Origin: Roseiarcus sp963787135
Lineage (GTDB): Bacteria; Pseudomonadota; Alphaproteobacteria; Rhizobiales; Beijerinckiaceae
Reading direction: 5' to 3'
Assembly: GCA_963787135.1 (NCBI GenBank)
Contig: CAWBBW010000007.1
Coordinates: 300,946 to 364,945 of the forward strand
DNA length: 64,000 nt
Positions within the stretch are counted from its first letter, which is position 1; each line of letters opens with the position of its first letter. Positions 56,184 to 64,000 of this stretch are shown piece after piece. The notes below the pieces were generated by a model. That model ran no database searches, was not told where the DNA came from, and saw nothing but the letters and a program-made list of their open reading frames with translations. The position numbers and the translations under genes are program-made.

Positions 56184-56927
56184 TCAGGACGCGGTCGAGA
56201 CAGCCTTGCAGGACGAGCAATATCCTGCGAAGCCGAGGCCGGCGAAGCCGAGGAGCGTCATCGCCCAGGACGGCAACTCCGGAACGGAGCCAATCGGCGA
56301 GGAAGAGGCCGCTTCCGAAACCGACGCAACGTAAAGCCCCGTTGGGTTGCCGCCGTTCTGCGCGTAATTCACCACGAAAAAGTCCAGCGTGTTCGTTCCC
56401 GATGCAAAGCCGCCGGTAATCGTCGCGGTCAGCCGGCTGGAAAAGTCGTTGGGGCAGCTATTCCCCGTGAGGCAATGGTCAGACGTCCAAACTGTGTCGC
56501 CGTTCAATGCTATCGAGCTGACTGCGTCATCTGCCGCGAAGTCAAGCGTCAGGGGTCCCGTGCCGGTCGAGCTAAAGGTTGTCTGCCACTCATAAACGCC
56601 GATAACGCTCGGGTCCCTATTGGTATTGACCAGCGTGTTGCCCCTATCCGGCGTGTCCCAATAGCCGGTCGAAGGCACCAGCCAGTGACCGTACGGAAAG
56701 ACCGAAGTCGAGCTTGGTTCGAAGGGGTAAGCGCGCCCCGACACGATCGGAGTGCCCGTCGAGCCCCCCGGGATGAGAGACCACGCCTGATCAACGCCGC
56801 CCACAATATCCACGCCGGTGCCATAAAATCCGGAGACGCTCGCATGGGCGGAGCCCGCTACCTGCACCGCGGTGAAGCCCAGCATGATTACCATATAACA
56901 AGTGTTGTATGCCGATAGTCGCGCCAC
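56184..56927 (-). CDS. PEP-CTERM sorting-domain protein
   Basis: A 247-residue exported protein: signal peptide at 1-29 ending SAHA, a beta-rich body with YEWQTTFSSTGTGPLTLDFAADDAVSSIALNGDTVW (carbohydrate-binding-like), and a C-terminal tail VPELPSWAMTLLGFAGLGFAGY followed by basic/Cys residues, which is the PEP-CTERM signal for processing by an exosortase. No exosortase gene is in this window. PEP-CTERM proteins are usually linked to exopolysaccharide production, which agrees with the adjacent GT61 and Wzz/ligase genes. The usual Arg-rich end is YCSSCK here. Confidence 0.85.
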   Translation of the reverse strand: MARLSAYNTCYMVIMLGFTAVQVAGSAHASVSGFYGTGVDIVGGVDQAWSLIPGGSTGTPIVSGRAYPFEPSSTSVFPYGHWLVPSTGYWDTPDRGNTLVNTNRDPSVIGVYEWQTTFSSTGTGPLTLDFAADDAVSSIALNGDTVWTSDHCLTGNSCPNDFSSRLTATITGGFASGTNTLDFFVVNYAQNGGNPTGLYVASVSEAASSSPIGSVPELPSWAMTLLGFAGLGFAGYCSSCKAVSTAS

Positions 56928-57427
56928 GACAGAGGAACCTCATCGCTTGTGCTCACTCAAGCACTCCTATGTTTACGGCCGCTCAGTTGCGAGTGTCAAC
57001 TCCGCCCCGCCTCCGCTCCTGCTCCTGCCCCAGCCTCGGCAACGTACAACCCTGCGTCAGCGGCAACCGGGACGAGCGAGTTTACGTCAGATCAATAGGC
57101 GCCGCCTATTGCCCAACCAACACCTTCGCCTTGGTAAACACGCGAATGCGCGTTTTTCGCTTCGCCGGAAGCGCAATTACTGAAACACCAAAATGTGCGA
57201 AGCCGACAGCTCTTCTGGCGACCGGGCGGCGATGCATAAGCGCCATCCCTAGCCGGAATTTTCGAGTGTCGGGTGTAGCGGCGAGGGAGATCGGGCAAGA
57301 AAAACAGATGCTCGTGTAACTAAGTTGAGCCCCACGCCAGCCGTCACGGGTAATTCGGGATCATCGCAACCGGATTTGTCGCGCCCAGCGCAACATCTCT
57401 CCCGGAATCAAAGGAGCCAAACCCCAC
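56928..57427. other. Intergenic, no gene seen
   Basis: Upstream of the PEP-CTERM gene. Frames here are unsupported. Its promoter presumably lies in the first 150 bases but I cannot pick it out. Confidence 0.4.
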
Positions 57428-57820
57428 ATGGGTCTTATAAAACGAATCCATGCCCAAACGTCCGTCGCCGTCCACGAGGCCGTCGCGAGGAAACTGAAAC
57501 AGGCGAGCCTGGACGAAAATGAAAAGCGAGTACGTCTCGCCCGAGAGCAGTTAGAGAAAATTGGCGCCCCGAAGACGCGGCTTCTTTTGACAACGGGCGA
57601 TTTGGCGCGCCACCTAGTCGCCCCCGCGGCTCACTGGTTGGCCGAATTGGATGAGAATGACCGTACGCGCAACAAGGCCTTTCAAGTTTCGCAAATGCGA
57701 ATCGCCTTGAGCGCTGAACGGGCCGCATGGATTGCGGCCTTCGCCGCGATAAGCGCAGCTGCCATCGCAACCGGCACCGGTCTACTCGCCATTTTTATGT
57801 GGGTCCTTCCCAGCCGCTGA
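57428..57820 (+). CDS. Hypothetical protein with C-terminal membrane helix
   Basis: 130 residues: a basic, charged, probably helical first half (VAVHEAVARKLKQASLDENEKRVRLAREQLEKIG), a middle stretch, and a C-terminal hydrophobic helix (AAWIAAFAAISAAAIATGTGLLAIFMW). It looks like a tail-anchored inner-membrane protein. ATG 57428 follows AAAGGAG at about 14 bases. I do not recognise it. Confidence 0.45.
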   Translation: MGLIKRIHAQTSVAVHEAVARKLKQASLDENEKRVRLAREQLEKIGAPKTRLLLTTGDLARHLVAPAAHWLAELDENDRTRNKAFQVSQMRIALSAERAAWIAAFAAISAAAIATGTGLLAIFMWVLPSR

Positions 57821-57975
57821 AGAGCGCACGAATGGACAAAATTGATCAAGGCTGGGAGCAGCCCTTCCAGATCAACCAGAAAATTATAAAAACTCAACGA
57901 AGCGATCGAGCGCCCAATCACGAAGCCGTGGGCGCACAACCGGCAAGCCCCTCGGGGCGAATCACGAGCGACTGA

Positions 57976-58356
57976 ATGCAACCGAAAATCAGGATCATCG
58001 CCTCTTTGGCTTTCTTCGCCGCAACCCCAATCGAAGCGAGGAGCGCTCCGGCCAATACGCTCCCGGATCTTTGGCGTGAACTCAGTGCTTGCGTGAAAGC
58101 GCCAGGGGGCAGTGTAGGTTCCGAACTCACGATCGTCTTTGCCTTGAAGCGTGACGGCTCTTTGCTTGGCAAGCCCAGAATAACCCATTCGCAACTACTC
58201 GGCGACGCCGATGCTCAAAACGCTTTTGTCGCGGGCGCCATCGGAGCCCTCGCCAAATGCCTGCCCATAAGCATCACCGACGATCTCGGTGGCGCGATAG
58301 CAGGGCGCCCGTTATCAATCCGGATCGGCATGCAGCCAAAGCGGACGGACACCTGA
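57976..58356 (+). CDS. Periplasmic protein, TonB-C-like
   Basis: A 126-residue exported protein. Signal-like start MQPKIRIIASLAFFAATPIEA, then LWRELSACVKAP and SELTIVFALKRDGSLLGKPRITHSQLLGD, a pattern seen in small rhizobial periplasmic proteins related to TonB C-terminal domains. Two Cys residues (in SACVK and AKCLP) could form a disulphide. Role unknown; it does not have the Pro-rich region or anchor of a true TonB. Confidence 0.6.
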   Translation: MQPKIRIIASLAFFAATPIEARSAPANTLPDLWRELSACVKAPGGSVGSELTIVFALKRDGSLLGKPRITHSQLLGDADAQNAFVAGAIGALAKCLPISITDDLGGAIAGRPLSIRIGMQPKRTDT

Positions 58357-58701
58357 GCTTTCGGATCTGAGTAGCGCAATTCAAACCGGCAGCGTCTACA
58401 AGCAGGTCGATTTTGCCCATTCCGCAAGCGGCCCGGGCGGAGGAACACATGTAATCATGGCTCGCGATAGGAAGCGATCGTCTCGGCCGCGGCGTCTCGT
58501 CCGCCTGCCCCTGCCACGTCAGCACCGCGGCCAAGCGGATCCCTGCAGATGGCCAGCCGCGGCAGGACCGACAATGCCGGACCCGAGCTTGCGTTATATC
58601 GGCAGGTGGTATATTCGCCGGAAAGGTAAGTTATGGCAAGTTTAGAAGACGGCTTAACTCGACGCGGCGCGTTCTGATGGGCCAAAATCCCGAGTCAGGA
58701 G
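58357..58701. other. Leader region of the Wzz operon, no gene seen
   Basis: No coding sequence supported. A TATATT at about 58610 with upstream TTGCGT is a weak promoter candidate for the following operon, with non-ideal spacing. Confidence 0.3.
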
Positions 58702-60144
58702 ATGGGATTGGTCGACAGCTTGGCTGAAGACACGGTTCGCGTTGATTCCGAGTTGCTCCGCGATGCGATGCAGCCGCTGCGCGAGCACATAGCGTTCATA
58801 GTGGTCTTCGTGCTATCGGCTATGCTGAGCGCTCTGGCATTGACTTATATCTACTCGGAGCGATATCGGGGCGAAGCGACAATTTTGTTCAAACCGGCAG
58901 AGCTGACGAAGCTGACCCAGCATACCACGCAGGCGCTCGGATCGCCTTTTCCCTCGAATACCGCTTTCAAGGCCATCGATCAGACCATTACGCAGATGCT
59001 GGACAGCGATGCGCTGCTTCGCCAGGTCGTCGCCGACCTGCATCTCGAGGTTCCCACGCCGCGGGATACGTCAGGCCCGTGGTATGTCCAATATTACAAG
59101 CAAGCAAGATATGGTCTGGAGGATTTTGCCGTTAACGCATGGAAATTCATGCAATGGGGCCGGATCATCGATGATCCGATCGATGGCGCAGTCGCCCAAT
59201 TGCGTCGCGATCTAAAGGTCACCAGCACCGAATCCTACGTTTACAGTCTGAAGGTTGTGGCGACCACGCCGGAGCGTGCGAAAGCGATCGCTGACGATCT
59301 CGGCGCCCGCCTCATAGAAACGTTTCGCGGTGCCGACCTAGGCTCGGCCGACGAAAGGCGGGAGCGGCTCGCCAAGCTGCAAGATGACAAGAGCCGCGAG
59401 GTTCAAAGCATCGAGGAGCAGATTCGTGATCTGCAAGCAAGTAATCAGGTCGCTTCGCTTTCAGACGAATTGACCGAGGCCACCAGACGCGCGTCGCACT
59501 TCCAGAGCGAACAAGCGGATACCACTGCAGATTTGCGCGAGAGTGACGCAAAATTGGCGGAATTGACGGCGAAGGTTCGGTTCCTCACTCCAGCGGCGAC
59601 GCATGCCGGCTCCGACGATCTGTCTGCGTCCCCGCAGTCTAGCCGCCTGAGCCCAATTGACTACACCCGGCTGACCTCTGACAAGCTCGACGCCCAGGTC
59701 CGGAGCCGGGGACTGAGCGCGAAGCTGGCGTCGATCGATCGAACCACCGGCGCCGCCAACGCTCGGCTTCAGCTCCTCGCGCAGGTGCAGGCGCAGTACG
59801 ACTTTCTGGCGGCGCGGCTCACGGCCGCCAAGCGCGATTTTGCGGCGCTGAGCGACGCCCATCTGGAGGCGACGATCGAGTCGGCGACGGGCCAGAGCCA
59901 ACTACAGCTTCAGGCCGAAGCAACGGCTCCGCCTGTGCCAATTTCACCGATTAAGATCTATCATGTAGGTGCGGCCGGAGCGTTGGCGCTGATGATCGCG
60001 ATCGGCCTCGCCTATGTGTTCGACTATTTCGATATCAAACTTTTCCTGCCGGCAGCCGGGGGCGCGCGGGGGCGGCGCGCCGCTGCATTGCCCGCCGCTG
60101 CGGTGGCGTCGGGGGGTGCAGCGGCGGGCGCCATCCTCGATTGA
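58702..60144 (+). CDS. Wzz/GumC-like chain-length protein
   Basis: A 480-residue inner-membrane polysaccharide co-polymerase without kinase domain. N-terminal membrane helix at about 29-51 (IAFIVVFVLSAMLSALALTYIYS), the Wzz domain ERYRGEATILFKPAE, a long periplasmic coiled-coil region (220-290 and 335-400), the Pro-rich PPVPISPIKIYH and the second helix at about 428-446. The cytoplasmic tail is Ala/Gly-rich and lacks Walker motifs. It controls polymer length with the polymerase encoded 165 bases downstream and with a Wza-type exporter. Confidence 0.85.
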   Translation: MGLVDSLAEDTVRVDSELLRDAMQPLREHIAFIVVFVLSAMLSALALTYIYSERYRGEATILFKPAELTKLTQHTTQALGSPFPSNTAFKAIDQTITQMLDSDALLRQVVADLHLEVPTPRDTSGPWYVQYYKQARYGLEDFAVNAWKFMQWGRIIDDPIDGAVAQLRRDLKVTSTESYVYSLKVVATTPERAKAIADDLGARLIETFRGADLGSADERRERLAKLQDDKSREVQSIEEQIRDLQASNQVASLSDELTEATRRASHFQSEQADTTADLRESDAKLAELTAKVRFLTPAATHAGSDDLSASPQSSRLSPIDYTRLTSDKLDAQVRSRGLSAKLASIDRTTGAANARLQLLAQVQAQYDFLAARLTAAKRDFAALSDAHLEATIESATGQSQLQLQAEATAPPVPISPIKIYHVGAAGALALMIAIGLAYVFDYFDIKLFLPAAGGARGRRAAALPAAAVASGGAAAGAILD

Positions 60145-60183
60145 GATAGACACGGAATCCCGGACGATCACAAAGGAGCCGCA

Positions 60184-60312
60184 ATGCAGGTCCCCTCATC
60201 GGTCCGGCCGCGCCGCCGCGCCCCGCTGTGGCTTCGGCTCACGGTGGCAACGGTTTTCGCTGTGGCCGTTGCGCTGGCCGCGTCCTATGCACTGCGAAAG
60301 ATGAATTTATGA
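60184..60312 (+). CDS. 42-residue single-helix membrane protein
   Basis: A short frame between the Wzz-like and polymerase genes: a basic N-terminus (MQVPSSVRPRRRAPLWLRL) and one hydrophobic helix (VATVFAVAVALAASYAL), ending RKMNL. AAAGGAG lies five to six bases before its ATG, and its TGA overlaps the polymerase ATG (ATGA). The strong ribosome binding site and coupling argue that it is translated. It may be a small subunit of the polymerase complex or simply couple its translation. Confidence 0.6.
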   Translation: MQVPSSVRPRRRAPLWLRLTVATVFAVAVALAASYALRKMNL

Positions 60313-61877
60313 GCATTCCGGCGCGGGAAGGGCGAGACACCGCGCCCCTGAACGTGTCGCGGTTGGTCGGCAACGCAGTTCGCCTGATCTGCGTCGTCGT
60401 CCTCGGCTGCATCCTGTCGTTGGCGCTTTATCAGGTCTGGCAACTCGAGGCGCGCTGGTCTGCGATTGTAGTCATCGCGGTTACTGCAGTCGCTATCTCG
60501 ATGTGTCTTGTTCGCTTTTTTTCTGACTTCCTTCTCGTGTCGAGCCTATTCTGTCTTCCGATCGCGACGTTCGTCAAGTTTCTCTGGCCGGACGGCTACT
60601 CGGTCGAGGAAAATGTTGCGGTCGCCTGGAGTGGTCTTAATAATATTGGCGTCATAGACTTTGTGATCGTCGGTCTTTATCTCAGCTGGTTTTATCGTGT
60701 ATTTGTTGTCCGCAAGGAATCTCTGTCCCGGCGCTTCAACCTGTTGGATGCCTTTATCATGTGGTTTGTCGTTGCCAATTTTGTCGCGACGATAGGCAGT
60801 GTCGACCCGAGGCTCGGCATCGGCGCGACTACCTATTTCCTTAAATACGCGCTACTCTATTTCTACCTGTCACGAAATCTCCAAGAGCGGCATCTGCCGT
60901 GGTTGCTTGTGGCGCTCGGATCCACGATCGCCATCGAAGCTCTCCTCGGCGCCTATCAATTCGCAACTGGAAAGCTGGTTGGGCTCGCTGTCGACAAGGG
61001 GCTTGGCAGTTCCACAACTCTCAACACCACGGCCGATCTCGCGGCGGTCCCTGGGCAGGGGAACCTTCATCGCGCCAGCGGCACACTTATCGAGCCACAT
61101 GCGTTAGGAGCGTTCCTCGAAATGCTCTTGCCATTTTGCGCGGTACTCTTCTTGACTCCGAGACTCCGCCCAGCATTGAGGGCGCTGTCGCTAATTGCGG
61201 GCGGCGCCGCGGCAATGACAATCGTCTTCACGCTGTCGCGCGGCGCCTACGTTGGCGCCGGCATTTCAATGGCGCTCGGGGTCGTCTTGATCCTAATCCT
61301 GTGGGGAGAACGGCAGGTGGTGCCGGCGCTCGCCGTTTTAGGCTTGCTGCTCGCGTTGACGGTGCCGTTCACGGCCCATTTCTTATACGATCGCCTCACG
61401 CAACATGTGGATACGTTCGACGCGCGTGTTCCGGTATATATGGCCGCTTTGCATGTCGTCGCCGACTATCCTCTGTTCGGCATCGGTCCGGGTAACTGGA
61501 TATTCGTCTATCCGCGATACGACCAAGACTGGCTCGTGCTGGATTGGTTCAGCAATTTGATACACAACGACGTCCTGTTAACTGCGGTGGAGGCGGGGAT
61601 CTTCGGCGTGGTCCCCTATGTCGGCATCCTGCTCTGCGCCGCCTGGCGGCTGCTGAGCCTAGCGCGCCAACGCCGCGACCTCGCCGGCCGCTTGGCGCTC
61701 GCAGCCTTTCTCGGGATGATAGCCTATGAGATTAGTAACCAGATCGATCCAATGATTCACGAGCCGAGCGTGAACCTCTTGCTCTGCATCTTTGTGTCGC
61801 TCGGCGTCGCGCTCCCCCGACTGCCGCCGGGCGCCGGAGCTATCCTTATGGCGCCAAGCGGGCCGAGAAGTCGCTAA
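60309..61877 (+). CDS. O-antigen ligase/Wzy-type polymerase
   Basis: A 522-residue polytopic inner-membrane protein, about 11 helices. The large periplasmic loop of the O-antigen ligase (Wzy_C) family lies between late helices and has YPLFGIGPGNWIFVYPRYDQDW and NLIHNDVLLTAVEAGIFG, where the His in IHND-type motifs is conserved. An earlier LKYALLYFYLSRNLQ and TLIEPHALGAFLEMLLPF are usual for EPS polymerases. It polymerises or transfers lipid-linked repeat units in the periplasm. It overlaps the small membrane gene by 4 bases. Confidence 0.85.
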   Translation: MSIPAREGRDTAPLNVSRLVGNAVRLICVVVLGCILSLALYQVWQLEARWSAIVVIAVTAVAISMCLVRFFSDFLLVSSLFCLPIATFVKFLWPDGYSVEENVAVAWSGLNNIGVIDFVIVGLYLSWFYRVFVVRKESLSRRFNLLDAFIMWFVVANFVATIGSVDPRLGIGATTYFLKYALLYFYLSRNLQERHLPWLLVALGSTIAIEALLGAYQFATGKLVGLAVDKGLGSSTTLNTTADLAAVPGQGNLHRASGTLIEPHALGAFLEMLLPFCAVLFLTPRLRPALRALSLIAGGAAAMTIVFTLSRGAYVGAGISMALGVVLILILWGERQVVPALAVLGLLLALTVPFTAHFLYDRLTQHVDTFDARVPVYMAALHVVADYPLFGIGPGNWIFVYPRYDQDWLVLDWFSNLIHNDVLLTAVEAGIFGVVPYVGILLCAAWRLLSLARQRRDLAGRLALAAFLGMIAYEISNQIDPMIHEPSVNLLLCIFVSLGVALPRLPPGAGAILMAPSGPRSR

Positions 61878-61966
61878 TAACTGCTTGAGCTATCGCGCCT
61901 GCGTCGGCCGCCGAGAAGGGGTGAACGGGCGGTCTTTCGCTACGCCGATGCGTTCCGCCATTGGTC

Positions 61967-62959
61967 TCAGAGGACGAGGCAGCGGTAACGGATGCTGCCG
62001 TAAATCAGGGCAAGAGTCATGACCATGAAGCGGGGCAGCTGCACGCAAGCGCCTGCACAAAACCACCCAAGAGTCGCCGGTCTCAGGCTGCGGGTCCGCA
62101 GAAGGGCACGCCCTAATAGCATCAACGGGAGAGCCGCTAGCAGCCAGGGCTGCATCTTGGCCGCCAGCAGGATGATGATCAGAGCCGAGTAGACGAGCCA
62201 CATCGATGGCTGGATAAAGAGGCGTGCCGTCAGCAGTTCGGAACGCAACTCCGGGTATCGCCGAACGATCTCGGGAACGAAGATATAGCGGCTGCCTTCG
62301 AGTATGTAACCGACCAGGCCTAGATCCTCAACCTCGTGATAGACAATCGCTTCGCGCACAAAGCGCTTGGCATAGCCAGCCTTGATGACGCGCCAAGCGA
62401 GATCGGGATCAGCGGCTTCGACCGCGCGGCCAAGCGGGTCACGCACGCACAGACTGGCGTCAAACCCGCCGAGCGTCTCGAATACCGTCCGGGGATAAAA
62501 AGTATTCATTGTAGTGTAAATTGGATGCTCGTCGTAGTTGAAGTGCTGTTTCGAGGTTAGCTTGATCGGCTGCTCGGGTTTGGGATGCACTGGGCCGGAG
62601 ACCAGCGCCACGTTGGTGTCGGTAAAAGCGGCAAGCCCCTTGGCAAGCCAGTCCGGCCCCGGCCGGCAGTCGCTATCGGTGAAAGCGAGTATCTGCCCCG
62701 TCGCCAACGAGGCTCCGAGATTACGCGCCGGCGCCGGGCCGCGGCGAACCCTGGTTCGCGCGTAGCGGATGTTGAGGCCGAGTTCGTGGCGCGCCCGTTC
62801 GACGACCCCTTCGAGCGGCTTCGGCGACATGTCATCAACCAGGATGACCTCAAAGCGCTCGCGCGCCAAAGTTTGTTCCGACAGGGCGCGGAAGCATTCG
62901 AAGAGCAATCGCTCGCGATTGAGACAGGGAATGACGACACTGACTTCGTAATCGTTCAT
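61967..62959 (-). CDS. Membrane-anchored GT2 glycosyltransferase
   Basis: A 330-residue GT2: MNDYEVSVVIPCLNRERLLFECFRAL, VILVDDMSPK, LAFTDSDCRPGPDWLAKGL (DxD-type site) and PRTVFETLGGFDASL, then two or three C-terminal hydrophobic segments (MWLVYSALIIILLAAKM, LLAALPLMLLGRAL). ATG 62959 is preferred over one codon earlier. It is convergent with the polymerase gene, and probably adds a sugar to the same polymer. Confidence 0.85.
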   Translation of the reverse strand: MNDYEVSVVIPCLNRERLLFECFRALSEQTLARERFEVILVDDMSPKPLEGVVERARHELGLNIRYARTRVRRGPAPARNLGASLATGQILAFTDSDCRPGPDWLAKGLAAFTDTNVALVSGPVHPKPEQPIKLTSKQHFNYDEHPIYTTMNTFYPRTVFETLGGFDASLCVRDPLGRAVEAADPDLAWRVIKAGYAKRFVREAIVYHEVEDLGLVGYILEGSRYIFVPEIVRRYPELRSELLTARLFIQPSMWLVYSALIIILLAAKMQPWLLAALPLMLLGRALLRTRSLRPATLGWFCAGACVQLPRFMVMTLALIYGSIRYRCLVL

Positions 62960-62962
62960 CAA

Positions 62963-63353
62963 GGTGTCTCAGCAACTGTGAAACGACGCCGAGCGATCCG
63001 CCACTTCTGCTCTCGAAAAGCTCGAGGGACAAAATCGCCTGCCCCTATGACCAGTCTTAAACCCAATCAAACGATTTACGCAACCTCGCGTAGCATGCCT
63101 TATCTTCCTCGGGAAGACCGCGTCTGTCGGGAAGCGCGCGCCCGAGGCCATACGGGTGAAGCCCGTCCGGGATAGTCTCGGTTCAGCGTCGCGAAATTGG
63201 AGCGCTGGCGAACGCATGCCCGGGAAATGGGCCGACTAGGTGTGCTGCGGTCCCGCGCTGCGGCGGTGCATCATCGTTCCTCGGTCGTCAGGAGGAGGAC
63301 GTCCTATAGCACGCGTTCTTCAGAGCAGCGCCCGCACACTTCAGAGCAGCACC
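62963..63353. other. Intergenic, no gene seen
   Basis: Upstream of the GT2 gene; nothing supported. Confidence 0.35.
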
Positions 63354-63500
63354 CGCACGACGCCGCGCACTCCAGCGGAACTCCAAGCGTCGAAAGAAAC
63401 TGCCCGCTCCCTTGCCGCCCGCTACGACCTGACCCCCAAGACCGTGCGGGAAGTGGCGCAAGCGGACCACGATTGCAGATGCGTCGGATGATTCCCGGTT
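63354..63500 (+). pseudogene. IS481-type transposase N-terminal scrap
   Basis: Codons from 63354 read RTTPRTPAELQASKETARSLAARYDLTPKTV, the helix-turn-helix start of IS481-type transposases; dropping one G near 63448 gives KWRKRTTIADAS, the expected continuation. Nothing of the catalytic domain follows. Confidence 0.6.
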
Positions 63501-63619
63501 TCGGCACGGACAAAAAGTTCTTTCCGCCAGGACACGGGCGCGCGCCTGCGTCGGGGCTGCTCGCCGTTGATGTGACGAGTCGATGCAGCGTTGAGCTCGG
63601 GATATTTCGCCCGTCGTAG

Positions 63620-64000
63620 GTCTACCGCAGTTATGTTTACAACATAAGCATTACCAAAAAATGAGCAGCGCTAAGATAGATACGTAGTTTTCACGAAAGT
63701 GTCCTCCGTTTTATCCTAAACACGACGACTTTTAGCCTGCATTATATTGTAACATTGCAACTTTCTTTCCTACTGTATTTTAGATCAGAATACGAATTCC
63801 CGAAGAGCACGCCAAATCGGATGAGCATCTCTCAGGAAGCTCTGTCCTTCAAATCCTTTCACAATTTCTATCGAATGCTCGATGCGGTTGGCCAGTTTCT
63901 ATAAATGATCATTAGGTAAAAATCCCGCATATCTATTAAATTTATTTCCATTAGCTCGTGACATAAAGCTCATATCCAATATCACGGAGTTGCGTCTCAA
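63620..64000. other. AT-rich window end, nothing recognised
   Basis: Clearly lower GC than the rest, with frequent stops in all frames. No gene, RNA or repeat is supported; it may be foreign or a long leader of a gene outside the window. Confidence 0.4.

Overview
The DNA is GC-rich and most likely comes from an alphaproteobacterium, probably Hyphomicrobiales. The evidence is the 28-bp inverted REP element whose arms read MAGLVPAIH-like in translation, the mix of toxin-antitoxin pairs, a PEP-CTERM protein with a C-terminal tail of the type common in this group, and the codon use. This assignment is an inference; there is no rRNA or tRNA gene in the window.

Region 1 (about 0.4-6.7 kb) is the most interesting part. 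It holds a 365-residue, 42-cysteine precursor-like protein whose core carries 18 Thr-Cys tetrads. A decayed second precursor copy follows, with the same promoter-like box and the same pair of 5' hairpins. Next comes a translationally coupled trio: an aminoglycoside-phosphotransferase-type kinase, a HopA1-family protein and a LanC-type cyclase with its full zinc site. Separate kinase plus HopA1-family lyase is the dehydratase layout of class V lanthipeptides. Here it is paired with a LanC cyclase and an unusually long, repetitive precursor. I regard this as the best candidate for an undescribed system.

Region 2 (6.7-10.1 kb) has an SDR-type epimerase, a REP inverted repeat, two toxin-antitoxin pairs (Phd/PIN and AbrB/PIN) and an ABM-domain monooxygenase.

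Region 3 (10.1-23.4 kb) lies between two nearly identical 1941-bp IS1634-family elements in opposite orientation. It contains a TylF-type methyltransferase, a methyltransferase/GT2/GT2 gene broken by two frameshifts, a sulfotransferase, a GT4 glycosyltransferase and a frameshifted MsbA-like ABC exporter.

Region 4 (23.6-44.8 kb) is an eroded polysaccharide island. Intact genes are rmlA, a sporadic-carbohydrate-cluster fusion protein, a proton antiporter, a cupin, a Wza-like export lipoprotein, a 2OG-Fe(II) oxygenase, a flippase, a rhamnosyltransferase-like GT2 and a glutathione S-transferase. These sit among many frameshifted or truncated genes: rmlB, an rmlD-like gene, a sugar transferase, two GT2s, a GMC oxidoreductase, a Gfo/Idh/MocA oxidoreductase, a 2H phosphoesterase and transposase scraps. 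The density of indels means either real decay or poor base accuracy here.

Region 5 (45.2-52.7 kb) has a giant autotransporter with ten tandem 97-residue passenger repeats and a complete IS3-family element with 3-bp target duplications. An extreme poly-C tract follows.

Region 6 (54-63 kb) is a second, mostly intact exopolysaccharide set: a GT61 glycosyltransferase, a PEP-CTERM protein, a Wzz-like chain-length protein, a 42-residue membrane protein, an O-antigen-ligase/polymerase and a GT2. Small hypothetical genes lie among them. The last kilobase holds only a transposase scrap and AT-rich DNA.
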